From positions 1 through 34,018 of the forward strand of contig CAMFHP010000097.1 of assembly GCA_945952225.1 (NCBI GenBank): a DNA stretch of 34,018 nt. The letters are read 5' to 3'. Below, piece by piece: positions 13,751-21,949 of the stretch. A model generated the notes under the pieces. The model saw only the letters and a program-made list of their open reading frames with translations. It searched no databases and was not told the origin of the DNA. This stretch comes from an uncultured Myxococcaceae bacterium (lineage in GTDB: Bacteria; Myxococcota_A; Polyangia; Polyangiales; Ga0077539). Numbering within the stretch: the stretch's first letter is position 1; each line of letters starts with the position of its first letter. The position numbers were made by a program, and so were the translations under genes.

Positions 13751-15832
13751 ATGCAGCGTCTTCTGTACGGCCTTCCGCTCGTCGTGATCGCCGCCTGCTC
13801 GAACGACCCTGGACGCTTCGTGCCCGACGACGCCGCCCTCGACGCACCCGCCGTCGACGCGCGCGCCGATGCCTCCGCCGACCGCGCCGTGGTGCGCGAC
13901 GCGGCCCGCGAAGCCGCGGTGAACACCAACCCCATCGTGGTGGGTGTGGTGCCCGACCACGGACCCTTCACCGGCGGCAACCAGGTCGTCGTGCGCGGCA
14001 CCAACTTCAACGAAGACTCGGTGGTGCGCTTCGGCGGCGCGCTCGTGCAGCCCTCCGACACGACCTTCACCGACTCGCGTCGCCTCACGGTGCTTCCGCC
14101 CGCGGGTCGCGTGGGTCAGGCCGATGTGTCGGTGGAGATCAACGGCCGCACCGCCGTGCTGCCCATGGGCTACCACTACGACGCGCTGCTCGTGGAGCCC
14201 GACGAGGGATCGCTTTCGGGCGGAACGCTCATTTCGGTGCGCGGCCTCGGCACGCACTTCACCGACGCGACGGTGGTGACCCTCGACGGCCTGCCCTGCG
14301 CCATCGACCGTGTCGAAGGGCCCGAGCGCCTGTGGTGTCGCACGCCCGCGCACGCCGACGGACGGGTGCCCATCACCGTCGAGAGCGGCGACGAGCGCAT
14401 CACCGTGCCCGAGGCCTACCGCTACACCGACAGCGCCGAGTCGACGCGCGGCGGGCTCGGGGGTGGTGCGATCGCGGGCAACGTGAACGTGACCGTGCTC
14501 GCGGCGGGCACGGGCGACGCGCTGCCGGGCGCGCTGGTGTTCGTCGGCGACGATCCCACGGTGGCCGCGCCGCGCTCGACGCGCACCGACATGCGGGGAC
14601 GCGCGACGATCTCGTACCCCGAGCTCCGCGGGCCGGTGACGGTGACCGTGAGCGCGCGATGTTTCAACAGCCACACGGTGCAGGTCTTCGACGCGCAGAA
14701 CGTCACGCTCTACCTCTATCCGCAGATGATTCCGTCGTGCGCGATGGGCGAGCCACCGCCGGGCGGTGGCGGCGGCGGACGCGGAACCTACGGCGCGCAG
14801 ATCTCCGGTGAGCTGATCTGGGCGGGTCCCAACGAGTTCGCGCCGAACCCCTGGCGCAACATCCCGCTGCCGCGCGCGGGCGAGCGTCGCGTGGCCTTCG
14901 TGTTCACCACGCAGTCGGACATTCTCTACCCCGCGCCCTCGCCGGGCGACGGCGGCACCGTGCTCGAATACGTGCAGCCGGGGTACGGCGGTCGGGGCTA
15001 TCCGTTCACGATCGTGGCGCGTCCTGCGGCGCTCGCGGTGTACGCGATCGCGGGCGTCGAGAACACGCGCACGCAGGCCTTCACGCCGTACATGATGGGC
15101 GTCGCCCGCAACGTGCTCGCGTCGCCGCGCGCGGAGATCACCAACGTGCGCGTCGACATGAACATCCCGCTCGACCACCAGACGCAGGTGGTCATCGAGG
15201 GGCTGCCCGCGGCGGTGCGCGGCGAGCCCGATCGGCTGCGCGTCGAGGGCTTCATCGACCTCGGCGGCGAGGGCGTGATTCCGCGTCCCGACATCGCGGT
15301 GAACGCGCGCGACGCGACGGAGCCCTTCTGGCTCACGGCGCTCCCCGCGTTCACGGGCGCCATCGCCGACGCGCGGCTCACGGTGCGAGGGATGTACGGC
15401 ACGGGGCAGTACTTCAACTCGCCCTACGCCGCGGTGATCGCCTCGGGCATCACCACGCCCGACGACACGGTGCGCTTGAACGGGTGGGTGGGCATTCCCA
15501 ACGTGACGACGCCGGTCGACACGGGCTCGCTCGCGACGGATCGCACGGTGCGCTTCGACCTCACGGGCGCGTCGCCCGACATGTGGTGGGTGAACCTCTC
15601 GGGCGACACGCTCTACTGGCAGACCTTCGCGCCGGGCGCGTCGCGCTCGTTCGGGTTCCCCGACGTGTCGCGCGTGATGGGGCTCAACGACATGCCCGCG
15701 GGGCAGCAGCTCTACATGAGCATCACGGGCTTTCGCACGCCGGGCTTCGACTACAACAACCTCCGCTACACGTGGCTGTCGCAGTACTACTGGACGGCCT
15801 ACTCCGCGCGCACGGTGCTCTTCACGCGCTGA
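13751..15832 (+). CDS. TIG/IPT-domain surface lipoprotein (second of two paralogues)
   Basis: This 693-residue predicted lipoprotein has a signal peptide ending LVVIAAC (C16) and an Asp/Ala-rich linker (DDAALDAPAVDARADAS). Two IPT/TIG domains (PIVVGVVPDHGPFTGGNQV and GTLISVRGLGTHFTDAT), a carboxypeptidase-regulatory-like domain and the same C-terminal region as its paralogue at 9438 follow. A glycine run (PPPGGGGGGRG) at about 335 replaces the corresponding loop of the paralogue. AGGA lies a few bases before ATG 13751. Its 3' end overlaps the 3' end of the Nudix gene on the opposite strand by 34 bp. The pair of paralogues around an IgGFc-type gene looks like a local duplication. Confidence 0.88.
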   Translation: MQRLLYGLPLVVIAACSNDPGRFVPDDAALDAPAVDARADASADRAVVRDAAREAAVNTNPIVVGVVPDHGPFTGGNQVVVRGTNFNEDSVVRFGGALVQPSDTTFTDSRRLTVLPPAGRVGQADVSVEINGRTAVLPMGYHYDALLVEPDEGSLSGGTLISVRGLGTHFTDATVVTLDGLPCAIDRVEGPERLWCRTPAHADGRVPITVESGDERITVPEAYRYTDSAESTRGGLGGGAIAGNVNVTVLAAGTGDALPGALVFVGDDPTVAAPRSTRTDMRGRATISYPELRGPVTVTVSARCFNSHTVQVFDAQNVTLYLYPQMIPSCAMGEPPPGGGGGGRGTYGAQISGELIWAGPNEFAPNPWRNIPLPRAGERRVAFVFTTQSDILYPAPSPGDGGTVLEYVQPGYGGRGYPFTIVARPAALAVYAIAGVENTRTQAFTPYMMGVARNVLASPRAEITNVRVDMNIPLDHQTQVVIEGLPAAVRGEPDRLRVEGFIDLGGEGVIPRPDIAVNARDATEPFWLTALPAFTGAIADARLTVRGMYGTGQYFNSPYAAVIASGITTPDDTVRLNGWVGIPNVTTPVDTGSLATDRTVRFDLTGASPDMWWVNLSGDTLYWQTFAPGASRSFGFPDVSRVMGLNDMPAGQQLYMSITGFRTPGFDYNNLRYTWLSQYYWTAYSARTVLFTR

Positions 15833-16428
15833 AGCCCCAGCGCTTCGAAGAGCCCTTCGAGCATCAGGTACGTGAGCCCCCACACAACACGCTCACCCAC
15901 GCGGTGACACGGGAGGGCGTGCTCCGTGCCCTGCCAGGTGAAGGGAAAGGTTCCGCGGTGTTCGCCGCGCGCGAGGGCGCCGAGCGGGTGCCAGAGCGTG
16001 TCGGCCACCTCGCGGTTGGGCGTGAGCGGCGCGTCGCGGTGGAGCGCGAAGACAAAGGGCGCCACGCGCATGTCGACCTGGTGCGAGCGGATGAGCACGG
16101 GCACGTCGTCGAGGCGCGTGAGGTAGTGCGCGTCGGCGGCGAGGTCGAGGGAGAGCTCCTCGCGGGTCTCGCGCAGCGCGGTCTCGAAGGGCGTCTCGTG
16201 CGCGTCGCGACGGCCACCGGGAAAGGCCATGTGCCCCGACCACGGATCGCCCTCGCGCACCGCACGTTCGATGAAGAGCACCTCGGCCTCGCGGTCGGGC
16301 GACGGGGCGCGGAGCACCACGGCCACGGAGGCCGAGAGCGCGGGCGACTCGGGCGGCGCGGTGTGCGTGCGGAGTCGCGCGATGAGCCCTTCGAGCGTGA
16401 AGTCGTCGTGCACGGGAGTGACGGCCAT
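15799..16428 (-). CDS. Nudix hydrolase, CoA-diphosphatase-like
   Basis: This 209-residue protein has a complete Nudix box G-x5-E-x7-REUxEE: G72 (GRRDAHE), E78, then RETREEL (86-92), which binds the divalent metal and diphosphate. The preceding segment FIERAVREGDPWSGHMAFPGG resembles the CoA-pyrophosphatase signature (LLT...VAFPGG), so hydrolysis of CoA or a similar nucleotide diphosphate is the best guess. The substrate motif is only partly conserved. ATG 16428 is chosen because it starts just before the conserved N-terminal helix; longer frames add Arg/Pro-rich antisense sequence. It is divergent from purA (143 bp) and overlaps the TIG lipoprotein gene tail to tail. Confidence 0.9.
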   Translation of the reverse strand: MAVTPVHDDFTLEGLIARLRTHTAPPESPALSASVAVVLRAPSPDREAEVLFIERAVREGDPWSGHMAFPGGRRDAHETPFETALRETREELSLDLAADAHYLTRLDDVPVLIRSHQVDMRVAPFVFALHRDAPLTPNREVADTLWHPLGALARGEHRGTFPFTWQGTEHALPCHRVGERVVWGLTYLMLEGLFEALGLQRVKSTVRAE

Positions 16429-16571
16429 TGTTGGCGCGCGGGGCCAGGGCGCGCAACGGCGCGATCGCGCGGGGAGGGGACACACAGCGGGTGCACGCGG
16501 AGGCGGCGGTGCACTATCCTCCGCGGCCGCGCGCGAGGGCCCCGATGGCCGGTCGCACCGCGGAGGAGCAC

Positions 16572-17855
16572 ATGGCAGCGCTGGTGGTGGTCGGAGCCCA
16601 GTGGGGTGATGAGGGCAAGGGCAAGGTCGTCGACCTGGTGTCAGAGCGCGCCGACATGGTGGTGCGCTACGCGGGCGGCGCGAACGCGGGCCACACGCTG
16701 AAGGTCGACGGGCAGAAGCTCGTGACGCATCTGCTCCCATCGGGGGTGATGCATCCGTCGGTGCGCTGCGTGCTCGGCGCGGGCATGGTGATCGCGCCCG
16801 AGGTGCTCGTGGCCGAGATCGCCGAGTGCGAGGGACGCGGCCTCGACGTGCGCGCGCGGCTCACGGTGAGCGGGCGCGCGCATGTGACCTTTCCCTTTCA
16901 GGCGGCGATCGATCGCGCGTCGAACGCGGGGCCGCGGGCCATCGGCACCACGGGGCGCGGCATCGGTCCGACGTACAGCGACAAGGCCGCGCGGCTCGGC
17001 GTGACGCTCCGTGATTTCTGCGAGCTCGAACGCGCATCGGCGCGCGATCGTGTGGCCGCGCTCGTCGAGGTGTGGAGCGAGCGCGCCCGCGCGGTGGGGG
17101 TCGAGGCGCCGACGCTCGAAGGCACGCTCGCGTGGGCCGCGCCGCTCGCGAAGGCCATCGCGCCGCTGCTCGGGGATGCCTCCGTGGCCGCGTATCAGGC
17201 CGTGCGCGCGGGACGTCGTGTGGTCTTCGAAGGCGCGCAGGGCACGCTGCTCGACCTCGATCACGGGACCTATCCCTTCGTGACCAGTTCGAACACCGTC
17301 GCGGGCGGCGCGTGCACGGGCGCGGGCATCGGACCGACGGCCATCGACACGGTGCTCGGCATCACGAAGGCCTACTGCACGCGCGTGGGCAACGGGGCCT
17401 TTCCCACGGAGCTCCAGGGCGACGAGGGGGAGCGGTTGCGCGAGGTGGGCGAGGAGTACGGCGCGACGACGGGGCGTCCGCGGCGCTGCGGCTGGCTCGA
17501 TCTTCCGGCGCTGCGCTACGCGGCGCGGGTGAACGGTCTCACGCACCTCGCGGTGACCAAGCTCGACGTGCTCGCGGGCATGGAGACCGTGCCCGTGTGC
17601 GTCTCGTACCGCATCGACGGGCGCATCTACGAAGACCTCCCCGTCGACGACCTCGAACGCGCCGAGCCCGTGTACGAGCACTGGGAGGGATGGGACGCCT
17701 CCGTCGCGAAGGCCCGCACGATGGAGGACCTTCCGCGCGCCGCGCGTCGCTACCTGCACGAGGTCGAGACGCGCGTGGGCGTGGCCATCGCGATCGTGTC
17801 GGTGGGCGCCGAACGCGAGGCCACCATCGTGCGCCGGGAGGTCTTCTCGCGATGA
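16572..17855 (+). CDS. purA: Adenylosuccinate synthetase
   Basis: This enzyme makes adenylosuccinate from IMP, aspartate and GTP, the first committed step to AMP. The 427-residue length is normal. The N-terminal GTP/IMP loop is perfect (GAQWGDEGKGKVVD, catalytic D13) and H41 is in NAGHT. Other signatures are TTGRGIGPTYSDKAAR, FEGAQGTLLDLDHGTYPFVTSSN, GITKAYCTRVGNGAFPTE and TTGRPRRCGWLDLPALRYA. GGAGG eight bases before ATG 16572 fixes the start. The last bases overlap the start of the next gene (ATGA), which implies translational coupling. A TATCCT at 16515 could be a -10 box but has no clear partner. Confidence 0.97.
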   Translation: MAALVVVGAQWGDEGKGKVVDLVSERADMVVRYAGGANAGHTLKVDGQKLVTHLLPSGVMHPSVRCVLGAGMVIAPEVLVAEIAECEGRGLDVRARLTVSGRAHVTFPFQAAIDRASNAGPRAIGTTGRGIGPTYSDKAARLGVTLRDFCELERASARDRVAALVEVWSERARAVGVEAPTLEGTLAWAAPLAKAIAPLLGDASVAAYQAVRAGRRVVFEGAQGTLLDLDHGTYPFVTSSNTVAGGACTGAGIGPTAIDTVLGITKAYCTRVGNGAFPTELQGDEGERLREVGEEYGATTGRPRRCGWLDLPALRYAARVNGLTHLAVTKLDVLAGMETVPVCVSYRIDGRIYEDLPVDDLERAEPVYEHWEGWDASVAKARTMEDLPRAARRYLHEVETRVGVAIAIVSVGAEREATIVRREVFSR

Positions 17856-18361
17856 TCGACCGCGGCGCGCTCGTGCTCGCTCCCCGCGCGGGGAGCCTCT
17901 ACCGGGGCCTGTACCGCACGCCCCTCGATGGCGTGACCTTCTCCGATCGACGGGGCCGCGACGTGGCGCGCCGCTACGCCGAGCTGCTCGTCGAGGGGGA
18001 GGGCGTGATCGAAGACCTCGACGACGCGCTCGCGCTGCGCAGCGAAGCGGGCCGACACGGCGCGGGCGCGCTCGACGTGGTGGTCTTCGCGGTGCCGCAG
18101 ACGCCGTGGGTGCCGAAGGGACTTCCCGTGGTCGAAGCGCCGCCTGCCGACGACCTGGAGCCCCTCGGCTGGGACGTGGTCGAGCCCCTCGAACCGTGGT
18201 TCTCGCCGCTCGCGACGGCCGCGTCGGAGAACCTCCCGCTCAACGCCCACGGGCTCTTCGAAGACCGCAACGGCGCCGAGCGCCACGCCGCCCAGTGCAA
18301 CGAGACCGACGCGCCCGAAGACCCCTACGTGGCCGTGCGCGTGTGGCGCGTGAAGGGCTGA
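17852..18361 (+). CDS. Unknown protein translationally coupled to purA
   Basis: This 169-residue protein is not recognised. It begins MIDRGALVLAPRAGSLYRGL and is acidic and Pro-rich in the middle (VVEAPPADDLEPLGWDVVEPLEP). It contains no signal peptide or membrane span, so it is probably cytoplasmic. Its ATG overlaps the purA stop (ATGA at 17852-17855), a strong sign that the two are made together. It is convergent with purE, with 9 bp between the stops. No conserved catalytic motif is obvious. A role connected with purine metabolism is only guilt by association. Confidence 0.8.
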   Translation: MIDRGALVLAPRAGSLYRGLYRTPLDGVTFSDRRGRDVARRYAELLVEGEGVIEDLDDALALRSEAGRHGAGALDVVVFAVPQTPWVPKGLPVVEAPPADDLEPLGWDVVEPLEPWFSPLATAASENLPLNAHGLFEDRNGAERHAAQCNETDAPEDPYVAVRVWRVKG

Positions 18362-18370
18362 ATTTCCCCC

Positions 18371-18874
18371 CTACAACACGGTGTTTGCGAGCACCTCGTC
18401 GGTGCGCGCGGCCCGCCACGCCCGGAGCTTCTCGCGCAGCGCCGGACGCGTCGCGCCGAGGATGCTGATCGCCAGCAGCGCCGCGTTCGCTGCACCGGGC
18501 TTGCCGATCGCGAGCGTGGCGACGGGAACGCCCTTCGGCATCTGCACGATCGAGAGCAGCGCGTCGACGCCGTTGAGCATCGTCGCGGGCACGGGCACGC
18601 CGAGCACGGGCAACACGGTGCGCGCGGCGACCATGCCGGGGAGGTGCGCGGCGCCGCCTGCGCCCGCGATGATCACTTCGAGCCCCCGCGATTCGGCGGT
18701 GTCGGCGTACTCGAACATCCACGTCGGGGTGCGATGGGCCGAGACCACGCGCACCTCGTGGGCGACGCCGAACTCGCGCAGCAGGTCGCGCGCGGGGGTG
18801 AGCGTGTCGAGGTCCGAGGTGCTGCCCATGATGAGCCCCACGAGGGGCGACGGCGCGGAGGTCTCGTCGGTCAT
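18371..18874 (-). CDS. purE: N5-carboxyaminoimidazole ribonucleotide mutase (PurE class I)
   Basis: PurE shifts the carboxyl group of N5-CAIR to give CAIR in purine synthesis. The 167-residue protein has the class I signatures [12 protein letters not shown] (15-26), VVSAHRTP with the catalytic H47 (43-50) and [15 protein letters not shown] (70-84). [26 protein letters not shown] is the conserved C-terminal region. ATG 18874 is preferred; an upstream in-frame start would add 12 unrelated residues. The usual partner purK is not present in the window. It is convergent with the purA-coupled gene. Confidence 0.95.
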   Translation of the reverse strand: MTDETSAPSPLVGLIMGSTSDLDTLTPARDLLREFGVAHEVRVVSAHRTPTWMFEYADTAESRGLEVIIAGAGGAAHLPGMVAARTVLPVLGVPVPATMLNGVDALLSIVQMPKGVPVATLAIGKPGAANAALLAISILGATRPALREKLRAWRAARTDEVLANTVL

Positions 18875-18970
18875 GGCGACGAACAACACCGCGGCGCCCC
18901 GCGCGGTCAACTTCGCGCGGAGCGTGCGGGGCGTCGGGGTGTGGGGGATCGGAGAGGGGACGCGCGCCGG

Positions 18971-21667
18971 TCAGCGCGGCGTGAGGCGGTAGCCGCTGCC
19001 CGTCGTGGTCATGGCGGCGGCGTTGTACGAGATCTGCGTGCCGAGGGTGCTCGTCGCGTCTTCGATGCCGATGGTGGCGCTGGTGCCGGTGGTGCGCGCC
19101 TCGGAGGCCGGGGTCATCGAGCAGTAGTGGTACTCGACCACGTTGGTGGTCTCGAAGACCTTGGCCTGGAAGGTCATGCGCACGCCCGAGACCGTGTAGA
19201 TGCCCCAGTCGGTCCACTGCACAACGAAGCGGCGGTTGGGGGCGGTGCCGAGGGTGGCGACGCGCACGCCGGGGGCGGCGCCGGTGACCGTGGACACGAC
19301 GAGGTCATCCCAGAAGGGCGCCGCGAAGTTGCTCGGCGAGCCCGAGGTCGGGATCGCGTAGTTCGTCGCCGCCGTCGAGCCGATGCCCGACGACGAGGTC
19401 CAGAACTGCAGAAAGCCGTTCGACGACACGGTGTAGTGCGTCGTCGCGGTGCCGAAGAAGCCCACGCCGAAGGGCAGCATCGCGGGGTCGGTGACCTCGT
19501 CGTCGTCCCACCCGCCGACGGGCTCGATGGCCGTGCCCGAGGTCATGTCATCGCAGGCCGCGGTGATGACCGACGACGTGTAGCCCGGCGGCGTCATCGC
19601 GGGGCCCACGGTGAGGTTGTAGGTGCCCTGCGCGGTGGCGCTTCCCGAGACCGAGAAGAGCACCGTCGACGCCGAGGTGCCGGTGTTGTTGAGCGTGAGC
19701 GTGGCCGAGCCGCCGTCGGTGGCCGACACGTTCGAGTCGAGGCACGAGGTGGCCGTGCACGACGCGAAGGAGCGCAGCGCCGGACGCCACGTGGCCGTGG
19801 GCGCCGTGGCCGCCGCGGAGACCGTCACGCGCTGACCCGCGGGCACGGTCACCTGGTAGAAGGTCTGGCCGCCGCTCGCCGCGGTCTGGCACGCGCTGGT
19901 GGCGCGCAGGCCCGCCGACGCGTCGCGGCCCATGAGCGTCATGCCCGGGGTCACGACCACGGGTGCGGCGCAGAACTGTCCGTCGACGATCGCGGCGGTG
20001 GTGGCCGACACGTCGAAGGTGCCCGCGGTCGTCGTCGAGGTCGTGCCCACCGACACGAGGATCGTGCGCGGCGAGGCCGTGGTGTTCGGAATGTCGAGCA
20101 CGGCCGCGGCGGGCGTGGTGCTCGTGCCGCCGAGGATGCTGTCGACGCAGGTGGTGGCGGTGCAGGTGTCGAGCACGCGGAGCACGGGCTGGCGCAGCGT
20201 GGTGCCCGTGGGCGTCGCGACGACGCGCGCGCGCTGGTTCGCGGGGATCGTGAGCGAGTAGAAGAGCTGTCCCCCGGTGGAGCTCGTCTGGCACACCGAC
20301 GACGTGCTCGGCGAGCCCGTGGTGTCTTGCGCGGTGAGCGTGGAGCCCGGCGTGAGGGTCACGGCGCTCGCGCAGGTCTGACCCGCGCGCAGCGGCACCG
20401 ACGTGACGTTGAGGTCGAAGGGCGTGACCGTCGACTCGGCCGACGTCGCGGCCACGCTGAGGATCACCGTGCGCGGCGCCGCGGTGTCGTTGAGCAGCGG
20501 GATCGCGAAGGGGCTCGTCGACGAGGTCGTGTTCACGCCGCAGGTGGTGGCCGCGCAGTCGGCGTACGAGCGGAGGGAGTACGTCCACGAGCCCGAGGCG
20601 CGCGAGAGCGTCGCGGTGGCCGAGGTCATCGCGGGCACGGTCACCGAGTAGAACACCTGGCCGCCGGGCGATCCGCCGGGCGTGCACACCGTGGGGGCGC
20701 CCGCGTTGTCGAGCGTCTGGCCCGTGAGCGGCGTGCCGATGGTGACCGCGCGCGCCGTCGCGCAGGTCGCGTTGTCGGCGGGCGTGAAGGTCGTGGCCGA
20801 GAGCGTGAACGCGCCCGACGCGCTGCTGTAGCCGTCGACGATGACGTAGTAGGTGCCCGGGTCGAGCACGGCGCGCATCACCGACGACGTGGTGCGCGAC
20901 GAGCCGATGCCGCTGTCGTCGTCGCACGAGAGCTCGCTCGTGGCGTCGCCGCACGCGCGACGCAGCGAGAGCACGGTGTCGAACACGGTGCCGTCGTTGT
21001 CGGTCGAGAGGATCACGCCGGTGCGCGACGTGACGACGAGCGTGTACACGCGGTCGTTGCCGCCGGTGTTCGACTGGCAGCGCGTCGAGGTGAAGGTGTT
21101 GGTGCCGCCGGTGGTGGTGCCCATGATCGAGATGGGCGTGGCCGAGGGCAGGGTGATCATTCCTGCGGGCGCGGTGCAGGCCGCGGGGCCTGCGTCGACG
21201 GCCACGTCGGCGGCGCTGTCGGTCGCGGCGTCGGCGGCGCTGTCGGTCGCAGCGTCGGCGGCTGCGTCGAGGGACGCGTCGATCGAGGCGTCGGCGGTGA
21301 CGTCGGCGGCCACGTCGGCGGGCGCATCGGGGGTGACGTCGGCGGTGACATCGGCGGCCGCGTCGGGCGTGGTGACGGTGCTGTCGGCGGCCGCATCGGC
21401 GGTGTCGTCGGGCACGTCGGTGGGGGGCTTGCCGTTGTCGGTCGCGGTGTCGGTCGCGGTGTCGGTCGCGGTGTCGCGCGCGGCATCGCGGGGCGCGTCG
21501 GTGCCCGCATCGGAGCCCGCGTCGGCGGAGCCGTCGGAGCCCGCGTCCGAGGTGTCGCCGTCGGTGGACGCGTCGGGGAAGGTGCCGTTGCTCACGGGGT
21601 CGCTGCATCCGGCGGCGAGCGCGAGGGAGCCCACGGTGAACAAGAAACGCCAGCGGTCGAAGGTCAT
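18971..21667 (-). CDS. Large Asp/Ala-rich surface lipoprotein with repeated beta domains
   Basis: This 898-residue predicted lipoprotein has a signal peptide ending LALAAGC (C21). A long low-complexity linker of about 140 residues follows, built from Asp, Ala, Thr and Val (such as DTATDTATDTAT and AADAATDSAADAATDSA). The DNA there contains three exact 12-bp repeats at 21437-21472. The body consists of several PPC-like beta domains (pattern GTYYVIVDGYSSASGAFTLS, repeated in weaker form about five times). The C-terminal part has VSSNGFLQFW, FAAPFWDDL, FVVQWTDW and VVEYHYC, a pattern common in bacterial surface proteins. AGGAGA six bases before ATG 21667 fixes the start; longer frames upstream are not needed. 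It is divergent from the VWA lipoprotein gene (282 bp apart). Function unknown. Confidence 0.87.
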   Translation of the reverse strand: MTFDRWRFLFTVGSLALAAGCSDPVSNGTFPDASTDGDTSDAGSDGSADAGSDAGTDAPRDAARDTATDTATDTATDNGKPPTDVPDDTADAAADSTVTTPDAAADVTADVTPDAPADVAADVTADASIDASLDAAADAATDSAADAATDSAADVAVDAGPAACTAPAGMITLPSATPISIMGTTTGGTNTFTSTRCQSNTGGNDRVYTLVVTSRTGVILSTDNDGTVFDTVLSLRRACGDATSELSCDDDSGIGSSRTTSSVMRAVLDPGTYYVIVDGYSSASGAFTLSATTFTPADNATCATARAVTIGTPLTGQTLDNAGAPTVCTPGGSPGGQVFYSVTVPAMTSATATLSRASGSWTYSLRSYADCAATTCGVNTTSSTSPFAIPLLNDTAAPRTVILSVAATSAESTVTPFDLNVTSVPLRAGQTCASAVTLTPGSTLTAQDTTGSPSTSSVCQTSSTGGQLFYSLTIPANQRARVVATPTGTTLRQPVLRVLDTCTATTCVDSILGGTSTTPAAAVLDIPNTTASPRTILVSVGTTSTTTAGTFDVSATTAAIVDGQFCAAPVVVTPGMTLMGRDASAGLRATSACQTAASGGQTFYQVTVPAGQRVTVSAAATAPTATWRPALRSFASCTATSCLDSNVSATDGGSATLTLNNTGTSASTVLFSVSGSATAQGTYNLTVGPAMTPPGYTSSVITAACDDMTSGTAIEPVGGWDDDEVTDPAMLPFGVGFFGTATTHYTVSSNGFLQFWTSSSGIGSTAATNYAIPTSGSPSNFAAPFWDDLVVSTVTGAAPGVRVATLGTAPNRRFVVQWTDWGIYTVSGVRMTFQAKVFETTNVVEYHYCSMTPASEARTTGTSATIGIEDATSTLGTQISYNAAAMTTTGSGYRLTPR

Positions 21668-21781
21668 CCAAGTCTCCTTGCAGAAGGTCGAAACAGACGG
21701 CGCGAGGCAACGGTTCGCAACGGTCGCGGGTCGCGTGCGAGTCGACGCCGACGCGCGGTGGCGGGAACAGCCGCCGTGCCT

Positions 21782-21801
21782 CGCGACGCCGTCACGTCGC
21801 G
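21782..21801. promoter_or_regulatory. Perfect 7-bp dyad in the divergent intergenic region
   Basis: CGCGACG and CGTCGCG flank a CCGTCA spacer midway between two divergent lipoprotein genes (21668-21949). It could be an operator shared by both genes. In DNA this GC-rich, a 7-bp dyad may arise by chance. I see no convincing -35/-10 pair elsewhere in this gap. Confidence 0.3.
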
Positions 21802-21949
21802 GTGCACAGAACACAACCATCGCCGACGCTATCACCGCGCTGCACACCAGACGAAGCGGGCAATGCGCCGCGCGTGTGATCATTCCGTGGGTGGTGTGGT
21901 GCGCGACCTTCACGAGCGGGGAGGCGGTGCCGTAGGCTCGCGGACCTCT

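Noticed and set aside
7001-15883. Four very long - strand frames opposite glyS and the TIG/IgGFc genes
   Set aside because: The opposite strand encodes recognisable proteins throughout, and these frames have Arg/His/Ala-rich sequence without domains.
18644-21949. Long open frame upstream of the VWA lipoprotein start
   Set aside because: It is antisense to purE and the Asp/Ala-rich lipoprotein, and its composition (Arg/Gly/His/Val) is shadow-like. Only the part from 21950 has a signal peptide and domains.
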